NCBI GenBank assembly: GCA_963204915.1
Contig: CAUJHS010000106.1
Location: forward strand, 62,001-126,000
Reading direction: 5' to 3'
From: Planctomycetota bacterium
GTDB lineage: Bacteria > Planctomycetota > Planctomycetia > Pirellulales > Pirellulaceae
DNA length: 64,000 nt
Position numbers and translations under genes: made by a program. Positions 1-8,223 of this stretch are shown piece by piece. Numbering within the stretch: the stretch's first letter is position 1; each line of letters opens with the position of its first letter. The notes under the pieces were generated by a model. It was not told the origin of the DNA and searched no databases. It saw only the letters and a list, made by a program, of their open reading frames with translations.

Positions 1-220
1 CATAAGCTAATCGCGGAGCCGAGGTAGGGCGTCTCGCCCCCTCCACATCCGACGAGCAATGCCGCCAAGGACCAGCAGGGCCGTCCGCAGTGTCGCGTTC
101 CGCGGTCGCAACCGCCGATTCCCGTTTGCTGGTTCAGCCGAGTCACTACTATACTAATGTGAACCTTCTTACAAGGTCAGTCTCTTCTCCGATAAGACCA
201 GCGATTAAGGAAAGGTGACG

Positions 221-1738
221 ATGGCTAAACAGAAGCATCCGTGGGAAGAAAATTGGAGCATTGACAAGGCATTGGAGGCCGAGGGTGGAGGACAGGGAAG
301 GATCGAATTCCTGCGGTCGCGTTCGGACCCCGAAAAGCGCGCAGCGCTGAAGAGATTGAAGTACAACTTGCAGGACGATCTCCAACAACGCGCCCGAATG
401 CGTAACGAGGTCGGTGCGCTCAAAATACTTTCCGAGCTTAACGCGAAGATTCCAGCAGTGTTGGAGGAAAACACCGAGGATTATCGCGATCTAACACAAA
501 AGCTTTACGTGGTAATGGAGTACGTTCCTGGCCCGACTTTGGCAAAACTTGTTAAAGAAAAGGGGCCGCTCGGCCTCGACATCGCTGCGGAGATCGTCCT
601 AGAGCTTTGCAAAACAGTGGAGATTGCGCACCGTGTCGGCATTATTCACCGCGACATTAAGCCGGACAACATAATTGTTCGAGACTTGGATCGGAGGGAC
701 ATAGTCATGGTTGATTATGGGCTTTCGTTCAACTCTAACCAGGACATGAAACTCACTCGGCCGAACGAGACATTTCGGAACAAGTTTCTTGATCTTCCTG
801 AAAACAATACGCCGAGCGGCGACAACCAGAACGCGATCAGCGACGTTACGGCCCTTTGTGCAGTCCTTTACCATTGCCTCACGACTGGCCGCCCAGGCCA
901 CCTTCTGGACGACAAGGGCCAGCCACCCCATCTACGACCCGGATTCTCGGTCGCAGAATACCTCAAAGTCGATCCTCGACTGTCGCAGTTAAGGGCGCTT
1001 TTTAACAGAGGATTTGAACATCGGATGAATGATCGCTTCCAAACCATTGCCGACTTTGCTCGCCGACTGGAATCCGTGCGGTTAGACAAGGATGCTGGCC
1101 CTGATGAAGACTTGGTCGTGTTGGCGGCCGAGGAAACCAAATGGATCGCCGAAAACTTTCGTCCAGCGTTTATCAGGCGATGTTCGCAGGAAGCCCAGAG
1201 GTTGCTGTTCGCGCTCGCTAACCATTGTTCGGAGCGGCAGACGCATCTAAGTGATTTTCTGGTTTCGGCTCACTGTGACCCTTCGATTCCACACACCATT
1301 GAAGCCATCAAAATAGCCAAATCGCAGGCCAAAGCTGCCGGCGCGTTTGGGGGCGGAGGTTTCGGGGGAGGTTATTTACTCGGCGGCGGTCTCGCAAGCG
1401 CCTTGCCGCCGATACCGCATGGCGTCGAAATCGTAGGACAGTCCGGCGCAGTCGTATCGGTTGGGTTGCCTTACTTCGATAAGAGCCGAGTGATCGTGTA
1501 CATTGTTGGGGCACAAGGCCGGCAGTGCGGCCTGCTTCAACAGCACTTGATAATGAACAAACAACCCAACGCATTCGGCATTTCGATGCACGATATGAAG
1601 GCGATTGACAATTGGGAGTTTGTAACGTGGTTTGATGGTGCGGAAGACTGGGCACCTGATGCTGCAATAAACGCGGCGGACAGGTGCATTGCCCGTGCGA
1701 TCCGTGACATCCGAAGAGAGTTGGAACACGCTAACTAA
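221..1738 (+). CDS. Serine/threonine protein kinase with novel C-terminal domain
   Basis: Cytoplasmic eukaryotic-like kinase of about 505 aa. Visible kinase elements are a glycine-rich stretch (GGGQG), the beta-3 lysine in ALKRLKY, the helix-C glutamate in RNEVGAL, a hinge at VVMEYV, the catalytic loop HRDIKPDN and a DYG in place of DFG. The kinase domain ends near residue 300. The last 200 residues have no transmembrane segment, unlike many PknB-type kinases, and contain a glycine-rich patch (AFGGGGFGGGYLLGGG) before a compact alpha/beta-looking tail that I do not recognise. I chose ATG 221 because AAGGAAAGG lies 5-6 bases upstream; GTG 215 would overlap it. The family and activity are well supported; the substrate is unknown. 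The downstream small membrane-anchored genes may belong to the same accessory patch. Confidence 0.9.
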   Translation: MAKQKHPWEENWSIDKALEAEGGGQGRIEFLRSRSDPEKRAALKRLKYNLQDDLQQRARMRNEVGALKILSELNAKIPAVLEENTEDYRDLTQKLYVVMEYVPGPTLAKLVKEKGPLGLDIAAEIVLELCKTVEIAHRVGIIHRDIKPDNIIVRDLDRRDIVMVDYGLSFNSNQDMKLTRPNETFRNKFLDLPENNTPSGDNQNAISDVTALCAVLYHCLTTGRPGHLLDDKGQPPHLRPGFSVAEYLKVDPRLSQLRALFNRGFEHRMNDRFQTIADFARRLESVRLDKDAGPDEDLVVLAAEETKWIAENFRPAFIRRCSQEAQRLLFALANHCSERQTHLSDFLVSAHCDPSIPHTIEAIKIAKSQAKAAGAFGGGGFGGGYLLGGGLASALPPIPHGVEIVGQSGAVVSVGLPYFDKSRVIVYIVGAQGRQCGLLQQHLIMNKQPNAFGISMHDMKAIDNWEFVTWFDGAEDWAPDAAINAADRCIARAIRDIRRELEHAN

Positions 1739-2058
1739 GATGCAACTATGACCTGCTATGTCAAACGGTTCCCCTTGCACTGTCTTCAGACGTTTCAAGA
1801 AGGATAACCGTTACGCACCCACTCGGGTTTCATATTGCAGCCAAAAATTGTCGCTGTGATATTTGCTACCAGGCCGGTCGTGCATCAAGGTTGAGAATGT
1901 AGCGATTGTCTCTCACCTACTCTAAGTTGCAGCACGGTTGAAGAAGGTCAAAGTCTGTACGTTCGTTTCGTGAGTCGATCGAGAAGACGACGCCGATAAC
2001 GATGATGATGAGGCCTGAAATCTGCCACCCGTCTTGTGAGATGTAACGTATTCTTTAG
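1739..2058. other. Intergenic region, no gene seen
   Basis: About 320 bases between the kinase and the next ORF. I see no convincing ORF, tRNA, strong hairpin or clear promoter. Confidence 0.5.
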
Positions 2059-2085
2059 ATGTTTCCGCATTTGAAAGACAGGGCT

Positions 2086-2610
2086 ATGCGACCGACTTTG
2101 TTCGTGCTGGTGTTCTTGACGCCATTCGCGTTTGTCTTTGGGAGGGTCGCGGGGCACTGGCTGGACGACCGGAATAGCCAACGCGAGTTGGCCGGTTTGC
2201 AAGAGCTTCAAGCAGAACAGGCGGGTGAACTGGAAGGGTTCACAAGGCAGCAGGAAAAGGATCGCGAGAAGAGCGAGAAAACCTGGAATGCCTGGAGAGA
2301 CTTGGGAACGCGACTTTTCTTAAAGAAGATGCAAGGGCAAGCACTCGTAGCTGAATATAAGGCGGCGCTCGAAGCCTGTCGTAACGACCCGACTGACGGG
2401 AACGTCCAACTGCTAAAAGGTGCGGCGATCGCAGTGAAATCGGTCGTAAATGAGGTATCGGTACTGCGTGACGAGTTTGCGCTGGCTCAATTGGCCGTAG
2501 AATCAGACTTGGACGCGATGACTGCAAAGGCTATAGATCATCCCGGTTTCGATCTCCAAATCGAGTCGTTGCGAGCCGAGGTTAAGAGGGGACGGCTTCT
2601 GATGGACTAG
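2086..2610 (+). CDS. Hypothetical membrane-anchored coiled-coil protein
   Basis: Not recognised. The predicted protein starts with a basic residue and one hydrophobic segment (TLFVLVFLTPFAFVFG), a signal anchor or uncleaved leader. A long charged helical stretch rich in E, Q, K and R follows (about residues 25-85) and should form a coiled coil. The remainder is also helical. ATG 2086 puts the hydrophobic segment at the N-terminus; ATG 2059 would add nine residues, and neither has a strong ribosome binding site. It is probably a periplasm-facing structural or scaffold protein. Confidence 0.6.
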   Translation: MRPTLFVLVFLTPFAFVFGRVAGHWLDDRNSQRELAGLQELQAEQAGELEGFTRQQEKDREKSEKTWNAWRDLGTRLFLKKMQGQALVAEYKAALEACRNDPTDGNVQLLKGAAIAVKSVVNEVSVLRDEFALAQLAVESDLDAMTAKAIDHPGFDLQIESLRAEVKRGRLLMD

Positions 2611-2724
2611 GCGGGCTGCAATCATGCGGCCATTTCCTTGCTCGCTGAAGCGTTGCCGCAGAGCATGGGAGCTAGAACGGCCTTGTAACAACCGAATTTC
2701 CGTGAAAGGAAAGGGCGGCAAGAA

Positions 2725-3099
2725 TTGAAAGTCACTGACATCGTTGGTGGTTCGATAGTCGCCGTTGTGTTGCTCGTCTGCTCGGGCATTACCACCGTCG
2801 GTCTTAACTCACCATCGCGAAGTTCCGATTGGGGTGAGTCAGGGTACGATCGCGCTGCCCCAATCACGAGGGCGCAGTTCATCGTGAGAGATCGCTTGAA
2901 GTCGCCTTCCACGGCGTCCTTCCCGTGGTCTTTCGAAGAGTACCGTGTGACTGATCGTGGCGGGGACCGGTGGACCGTATCGGGGTATGTGGAAGCACAG
3001 AACGGTTTTGGGGCGACGGTGCGCATGCCGTGGGAAACTACCTGGCGGAATGTCAACGATCGTCAGTACCAGATTGAAGACGTGACGATACTAGACTGA
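2725..3099 (+). CDS. Small exported hypothetical protein with a phage/bacterial small-domain signature
   Basis: A 124-aa protein starting at TTG 2725, supported by a purine-rich GAAAGGAAAGGGCGG tract upstream. An N-terminal hydrophobic helix (about residues 5-27) anchors or exports it. The rest has the pattern FIVRDRLKSPSTASFP followed by VSGYVEAQNGFGATVR. I associate this pattern with a small domain found in many unrelated bacteria and phages, but I cannot name its function. The second hydrophobic-plus-soluble gene after the kinase may share that context. Confidence 0.65.
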   Translation: MKVTDIVGGSIVAVVLLVCSGITTVGLNSPSRSSDWGESGYDRAAPITRAQFIVRDRLKSPSTASFPWSFEEYRVTDRGGDRWTVSGYVEAQNGFGATVRMPWETTWRNVNDRQYQIEDVTILD

Positions 3100-3419
3100 T
3101 CGGGAGCAATCAGGTTGTAGCGGGTGGTGTCAAATCTTGGGTTGCCGAGAAGGGAGTGGGGCGCGACCGAACTAAAACGCCTACTCCACTGTATCGCGGC
3201 CTCCGCGAATTCAGTCAACGCCCCAAAAAAAGCGAGGCGCGATAGTGGAGATGAGTCAGGCGTGCGCTATCTTGCGGTTCGGATCGAAAAAGGTTAGAAC
3301 ACAAAAATCACAGCAAGAGGTGCTGTAATGGCAGTGAAGTCGCGCCCTCGGGCACGATATTTCGCCAAACCTTAGACCCCTAATCCCAACTCAAGAGCTA
3401 CAACGGGTTAAGGAAAATC
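3100..3419. other. Intergenic region upstream of tRNA-Val
   Basis: About 320 bases with no convincing ORF. It should contain the tRNA promoter, but I cannot pick a clear -35/-10 pair. Confidence 0.4.
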
Positions 3420-3493
3420 GGGCGGCTAGCTCAGCTGGTTAGAGCGCCATGCTCACACCGTGGAGGTCACAGGTTCGAATCCTGTGCCGCCCA
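3420..3493 (+). tRNA. tRNA-Val (anticodon CAC)
   Basis: A complete cloverleaf can be folded by eye. The acceptor GGGCGGC pairs with GCCGCCC, followed by discriminator A. The D arm is GCTC..GAGC. The anticodon stem CCATG/CGTGG encloses loop CTCACAC, giving anticodon CAC (reads GTG, Val). The T arm is ACAGG-TTCGAAT-CCTGT. No CCA is encoded. Confidence 0.95.
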
Positions 3494-3501
3494 TTTTTTA
3501 G

Positions 3502-3535
3502 GCCCTGCAAGGTGACAACTTGCAGGGCTTTTTTT
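3502..3535 (+). terminator. Rho-independent terminator of tRNA-Val
   Basis: A perfect 10-bp stem (GCCCTGCAAG / CTTGCAGGGC) with a 7-base loop is followed at once by seven T residues, eight bases after the tRNA. Confidence 0.9.
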
Positions 3536-3619
3536 GTATTATTCTGGCGGTTTACGACCGTGATACGCGTGATGTGACGGTGCTTCAGGATTGGAAACTC
3601 GGATGTGCACGGCTGGCGG

Positions 3620-5062
3620 TTAGTTGGTCCGCAGGCGATATTCTAACGCGTGGGATCGAGCTAAAGCGGAGTCGGGCTCAACCACCTCGGCGGGAAGTTC
3701 GGGCGCTTTGATCGTTGCGGTCTTGCGATCTAAGCGCCACTCGAACGGTTTGTTGGTCAGAGGATCAAGCGGAACTGGTACGTCGGTTATGGCTTCCAGC
3801 GAAGACGGAAGTTCGCCATGCAGGGCCAGATGATGGCGAACCGCCTCGATTGCGCGAAGCACGGCGACGTTGCGATTGAGCGACCATGCCGAGAGGTACA
3901 TGGAAAGCGGGTAAAGGTAGTCGGATTGCTTGGCGCCTGTTCTGGCTTCGAGCAACGCATTCTCTTGCTGCAGTCGCTTGAGTTGGGGCCATGCTTCGGC
4001 TGGAGGAAGCGTCATCACAACGGAGGCGAGTTGGTCACGCGCCAATCGCTTGTGCATGTACCAACGCACGGTGACTTCGTCGTCCGACATGGCGGCTACC
4101 CTCTCCTGCGAGATATTCAGCATTTGTGGGAGTTCAGCGCGCGTCTCGGTTATGAATCGCGTTAGGTGCGACTTATCGGCGGGCTTGATCTTCTGGAGGA
4201 ATTGCTCAATGAACGAGCCGCCTTGTTTGGGCTGTTCCCGCGGCGGAATTTCGCCCAGTTCACGCAACAAGGCGAGCAGTTGTTCCGCCATCCGGGTCCA
4301 TTCCGCTTCGTCGCGCGGACGGTCCAAGTCAGTCACGGCAGGAAATGTCAACGCAAAAATCTGGCCTTCCAGACTGGCGGCGCGATCGATCTCCACCATG
4401 GAATTAGGCAGCGCGCTTAAAGCCCAGTATAAGTTGGGGCTTTCGGGCTGCGCGATCAACTCGGCGGTGCGCGCCAGCATGGCTTGATGAATCGCCACGG
4501 CGACGAGCTGATTCACGAAAAACGGCGTTTGCGCCAAGTGGCGGCCATTCGCCAAACCGACAAGGATTCCTTCGCGCGCCTTTTCCAATTCGCCTTGGCG
4601 AAGGTGATTGCGAATTTTGGCGGAGAGACCGTAACCGAGGAAACCGCGCAGGCCTTGCACGTCGGGCAGAAGGATCAGGTAAGGCGTCGATGTTTCAAGA
4701 ATCGGGTATTCCCACTCGGCGTCGCGTCGGTAGGCGGCTCGCTTCATCTCGTTATAGAAATTCTGCGGCAAAACACCAGCGAAGGACTCCCACTCGGGCG
4801 CATCCAACGGGCGCGATTGCCATTCGTGCAGCGTTGGGTAAACCTTGGTCATCCATGGCGTTTGCTCCCAAGGGAGACGCAACAAAATCGGTGCGGCGTT
4901 CCCTGGCCGAATTTCGGTCTCTGCCGGAAGCAGGCGATACTTCAGCGCCGGCGATTCGATGGCGCGGGGATGTAGCGTTAACTCGATTGGTCCTGTCTCA
5001 TCGGCGCGTAGGTGGTTGACCGCGTGTAGCGACAACAACACCAGAACAAATGCGGGGCGCAT
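3620..5062 (-). CDS. Exported hypothetical protein, last gene of an ECF sigma operon
   Basis: About 480 aa with a cleavable signal peptide (MRPAFVLVLLSLHAVNHLRADE). The body is helical, without clear catalytic motifs, and resembles the large uncharacterised exported proteins common in planctomycetes. The open frame extends further upstream, but ATG 5062 is preferred because it begins the signal peptide and has GGAAGGA upstream. It follows the sigma factor and a single-pass membrane protein on the same strand with a 43-base gap, so it is probably co-transcribed with them and may be a periplasmic output of that regulon. No function can be assigned. Confidence 0.75.
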   Translation of the reverse strand: MRPAFVLVLLSLHAVNHLRADETGPIELTLHPRAIESPALKYRLLPAETEIRPGNAAPILLRLPWEQTPWMTKVYPTLHEWQSRPLDAPEWESFAGVLPQNFYNEMKRAAYRRDAEWEYPILETSTPYLILLPDVQGLRGFLGYGLSAKIRNHLRQGELEKAREGILVGLANGRHLAQTPFFVNQLVAVAIHQAMLARTAELIAQPESPNLYWALSALPNSMVEIDRAASLEGQIFALTFPAVTDLDRPRDEAEWTRMAEQLLALLRELGEIPPREQPKQGGSFIEQFLQKIKPADKSHLTRFITETRAELPQMLNISQERVAAMSDDEVTVRWYMHKRLARDQLASVVMTLPPAEAWPQLKRLQQENALLEARTGAKQSDYLYPLSMYLSAWSLNRNVAVLRAIEAVRHHLALHGELPSSLEAITDVPVPLDPLTNKPFEWRLDRKTATIKAPELPAEVVEPDSALARSHALEYRLRTN

Positions 5063-5105
5063 TAATTTTTCCTTCCACAAAGTTGGGTTAGTGCGACGAA
5101 TAAAG

Positions 5106-5582
5106 TCATTCGTTTTGAAGAACCGTGCGCGCCAGCGCGCCGACAGCAAGCGAACGCAAGTGCGGCTCGGTTTGCTCAAATCGAGCAAGGTCATGCGCGA
5201 GCGTCGCGTTGTCGGATGACGGCGTTTGCCAGGCGCTGAGATCGACCGACCCATGGCGATGCGGCGTAAGTGGAGGTTCGGTTTCGGTCAACCACGGAGG
5301 AAGAGAAATCCGTTCCCGATCCGCCGGGTGTGCAATTTGAACTGCATCGGGAGAATCGGTAGAGGGACGTGGAATGTTCAGTCCCACGAGGGCCGCGACG
5401 AGCACTCCGGTCATTGCTTGCCACCTTCGGAGCGACTTCTGGCTAGCGATTCGGCCAGCCGCGACGCCGCATTGATAGAGGATCTGCTGTTGCTCGGCGT
5501 ACGAAATCTGCGGCGTTTGCGCCGCAAGTTGCGCCTCAAATGAGCGGAGTTGTGGATCATGGAATGAATGCTCGTTCATCAT
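5106..5582 (-). CDS. Single-pass membrane protein, possible anti-sigma factor
   Basis: 158 aa. A short cytoplasmic N-terminus is followed by one hydrophobic segment near residues 55-70 (AMTGVLVAALVGLNI) and a proline-rich outer part. Its ATG overlaps the sigma factor stop as ATGA (5579-5582), indicating translational coupling. A membrane protein coupled to an ECF sigma gene suggests an anti-sigma factor, but I do not see the zinc anti-sigma H-x3-C-x2-C motif, so the role is inferred from position only. Confidence 0.7.
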   Translation of the reverse strand: MMNEHSFHDPQLRSFEAQLAAQTPQISYAEQQQILYQCGVAAGRIASQKSLRRWQAMTGVLVAALVGLNIPRPSTDSPDAVQIAHPADRERISLPPWLTETEPPLTPHRHGSVDLSAWQTPSSDNATLAHDLARFEQTEPHLRSLAVGALARTVLQNE

Positions 5583-6061
5583 CGTGTTTCGCTGTTCGAG
5601 GCAAGTTTTGCGCGCAGGGTTTGGAGTGCTGTTTGATACCGCCGGAACGTCGTCGCGGTTGACAGACCGCAAAGCTGCGCGGTTTCTTCGAGTGTTAACT
5701 GGCCCCATACCCGGGCCACGAGAATGTCGCGCAGCTCCAAAGGTAACGCTTCGACGGCGGCTAGTGTCTCCTGGACCTCGACGCGATCGGCAGGCTCCCG
5801 CGGTGTTTCTTTTCTTTGGGCGTATGCTTGTTCGCGCAAATGTCTTCGCTTGTCGGTTCGTCGCTGTTTCTCCGCCAGATTGCGCGACACGGAATAAAGC
5901 CATGCCACCGGATTGTTTGGTGGAGGCTCCTGAACTGCGAGCCGGCAGAACGCCTCTTGCACGACATCCTCCGGCGACGAACAACGTGAGCGAATCCACA
6001 GCCTTAGCGTCGCGGCGTGGCCTTCGATTATGGGCGCAAGTTGTGCGGCGTCCAGCGGCAT
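5579..6061 (-). CDS. ECF-type RNA polymerase sigma factor
   Basis: 160 aa sigma-70 family protein with only regions 2 and 4. Region 2 includes SPEDVVQEAFCRLAV and AWLYSVSRNLAEKQRR. Region 4 includes LPLELRDILVARVWGQLTLEETAQLCGLSTATTFRRYQTAL, a helix-turn-helix. ATG 6061 (MPLDAAQ) is chosen over ATG 6142, which adds 27 residues that do not look like sigma sequence. It forms an operon with the membrane protein that overlaps its stop and an exported protein downstream, a typical cell-surface signalling arrangement. Confidence 0.9.
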   Translation of the reverse strand: MPLDAAQLAPIIEGHAATLRLWIRSRCSSPEDVVQEAFCRLAVQEPPPNNPVAWLYSVSRNLAEKQRRTDKRRHLREQAYAQRKETPREPADRVEVQETLAAVEALPLELRDILVARVWGQLTLEETAQLCGLSTATTFRRYQTALQTLRAKLASNSETR

Positions 6062-6342
6062 GCACAAACCCTGGTGAACGGCGCAGAATACGAGAAGATG
6101 ACCCCGCCACCGCTCGCATTTTTCAGAAAAAATGGGAGCCAAACCAAGCGTAGCTAGTCGGGCCGCTGGAAACTAGCGTTGTAAGATTGTGTTCGCGCCA
6201 GTCAACAAGATCTGCACGGCGATTACGCCACTCGGAAAAATTTGAGGATAGCTCCCACGCTCCTCTCCGAGCAGCCTCAGTGCTTTATCGAGATGAGGAG
6301 AATGAGGAGCGTTTACCCAAATTGCATGGCCGGTGCAGCAAG

Positions 6343-7686
6343 TCACGCGTTGTGCAGGCATTTGACGAACGCGTCAATCTCGGAGCGTGTGCGTTTCTCG
6401 GTGACGGCGACCAGGAAGCAATCGCTGAGCTCTGGATACCATGGGCCGAGCGGGACGCCTGCGAGAAAACCAGCAGCTTGCGCGGTGGATAGTAGTTCGC
6501 TGACACGACCTTCCCGATCGCGCACCACGAACTCTTTGAAAAAGGGCCGGTCGTAGGGCAACGTCAACCGACCACCGGCGGCGAGTTGGTCGGCAGCGTA
6601 GTGGGCTTTGCGCACGCACAGCTCCGAGACTTCGCGCAATCCTTGTGGCCCAAGCAGCGACAGGTAAACAGCGGCCCGCAAGGCGAACAAACCTTGGTTG
6701 GTGCAAATATTACTTGTGGCTTTTTCGCGGCGGATGTGTTGTTCGCGGGTTTGCAGTGTTAACACCCAGCAGCGCCGTCCGCGGCGATCGGTGGTTTCCC
6801 CCGCGATGCGTCCCGGCATTTTTCGCACGAAGGCTTCGCGGCACGCCATGATCCCCAGGAACGGTCCGCCGTAGGACATGGGCGAACCGAGGACATGTCC
6901 TTCAGCCACGGCCACATCGGCGCCTAAATCGCCCGGTCGCTTGAGCAGGCCCAAGCTCAAGGGGTCAAACGCGACAACAAGCATCGCGCCGGCTTCGTGG
7001 GTAATGCGCGCAATCGCCTCAACATCTTCCAGGCATCCGAAGAAGTTAGGGTGCTGTATGACAACGCACGCTGTTTGATCGTCGACTGCGGCTGCAATGG
7101 CGCGCGGCGACACAATTCCCTCAGTCGCCGCGACCGTCACGAGCTGCGTATCGAGACAGGTGAAATAGGTTTCTAAGATTTGTCGATATTCAGGATGCAG
7201 GCTGCCGGCCGCCACCACTTTGCCGTGCCGCTTCGTGGACGTAAGACACATGAGCGCGGCTTCGACCGTGGCGCTGCCGCCGTCGTACAAACTAGCGTTC
7301 GAGACATCCAAACCCGTGAGTTGGCAGACGAGCGTTTGATACTCGAACATCGCCTGTAAATTGCCCTGGCTCACTTCGGGCTGATACGGCGTGTAGGACG
7401 TATAGAATTCGCCGCGCGATGCGATCGCATCTACCGCCGCGGGAATAAAATGGTCATAACAACCGGCGCCAAGAAAGGAAACCATCCGTCCCGCGTGCGC
7501 ATTTTGCGCTGCGAGTTGGGCCATGTGTTGCGTCAGCTCCAATTCGCTTAAAGCCGGCGGCAAATTGAGCGGCCGCTTCAGACGAAGCGCTTCCGGAATC
7601 ACCTCAAACAGCTCGTCAATCGATTGCGCGCCAATCGCGTCCAGCATGGCCCGCTGTTCGCTGGGCGTATTATATAGGTAGGGCAT
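6343..7686 (-). CDS. gcvPA: Glycine dehydrogenase (decarboxylating) subunit 1, P-protein alpha
   Basis: 447 aa, the usual length of the N-terminal half of two-subunit P-protein. Recognisable stretches are MPYLYNTPSEQRAML, FLGAGCYDHFIPAAVD, YTPYQPEVSQGNLQAMFEYQT, NASLYDGGSATVEA and GSPMSYGGPFLG. P-protein decarboxylates glycine and passes the aminomethyl group to lipoyl-GcvH. The pyridoxal-phosphate lysine is in the other subunit (GcvPB), which is not encoded next to this gene or elsewhere in the window. Start ATG 7686 gives a family-like N-terminus. It lies 113 bases after gcvH on the same strand, so it is the third gene of a gcvT-gcvH-gcvPA group. Confidence 0.95.
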   Translation of the reverse strand: MPYLYNTPSEQRAMLDAIGAQSIDELFEVIPEALRLKRPLNLPPALSELELTQHMAQLAAQNAHAGRMVSFLGAGCYDHFIPAAVDAIASRGEFYTSYTPYQPEVSQGNLQAMFEYQTLVCQLTGLDVSNASLYDGGSATVEAALMCLTSTKRHGKVVAAGSLHPEYRQILETYFTCLDTQLVTVAATEGIVSPRAIAAAVDDQTACVVIQHPNFFGCLEDVEAIARITHEAGAMLVVAFDPLSLGLLKRPGDLGADVAVAEGHVLGSPMSYGGPFLGIMACREAFVRKMPGRIAGETTDRRGRRCWVLTLQTREQHIRREKATSNICTNQGLFALRAAVYLSLLGPQGLREVSELCVRKAHYAADQLAAGGRLTLPYDRPFFKEFVVRDREGRVSELLSTAQAAGFLAGVPLGPWYPELSDCFLVAVTEKRTRSEIDAFVKCLHNA

Positions 7687-7799
7687 AGGGGGAAGGTGCA
7701 AGAAGTGCTTTCGTAGCGAGCCGGCAGACGGGTGTGGAAAGCCGTGGAGTTGGGAGTGCGGCGTTGATTCCGAGTGGTACGGCGATCGTCATGGGCCGG

Positions 7800-8195
7800 T
7801 TAGTCGTGTTCTTCGCATTGCTTTTGATAGGCGGCCCAATCGAGTAACTTGTCTAATTCGCTTTCATCGGCCAAGCGCAGTTTGATGAACCAACCGGCGC
7901 CGTGAGCGTCGTTCTGAAGCGTCTCGAGGTTTTCCGGCAAACTTGAGTTGACTTCCGTCACGACGCCTGACACGGGACTGTAAATGTCGCTGACCGACTT
8001 GACCGACTCGATTTCCCCAAACGATTCGCCGGCTTTCACTTCACGGCCCACTTGGGGCAACTCCAGGAACACCAGGTCGCTCAATTGTTCTACGGCGAAC
8101 GCCGACACCCCGACGACGCCGATCAACGGTTTGGTATTACGATCGACGTGAATCCACTCGTGAGTGGGCGCGTAGAGCAGATCTTCGGGTTTCAC
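7800..8195 (-). CDS. gcvH: Glycine cleavage system H protein
   Basis: 131 aa lipoyl carrier that shuttles the aminomethyl group between the P, T and L proteins. The lipoylation lysine is in GEIESVKSVSDIYSPVSG. The N-terminus reads LLYAPTHEWIHV, typical of the family. Start GTG 8195 is chosen because AGGAG lies 10 bases upstream and it falls 28 bases after the gcvT stop; the longer open frame would run back into gcvT. Confidence 0.95.
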   Translation of the reverse strand: MKPEDLLYAPTHEWIHVDRNTKPLIGVVGVSAFAVEQLSDLVFLELPQVGREVKAGESFGEIESVKSVSDIYSPVSGVVTEVNSSLPENLETLQNDAHGAGWFIKLRLADESELDKLLDWAAYQKQCEEHD

Positions 8196-8223
8196 CGTGC
8201 TGATACTCCTGTTGCTGCAGAGG

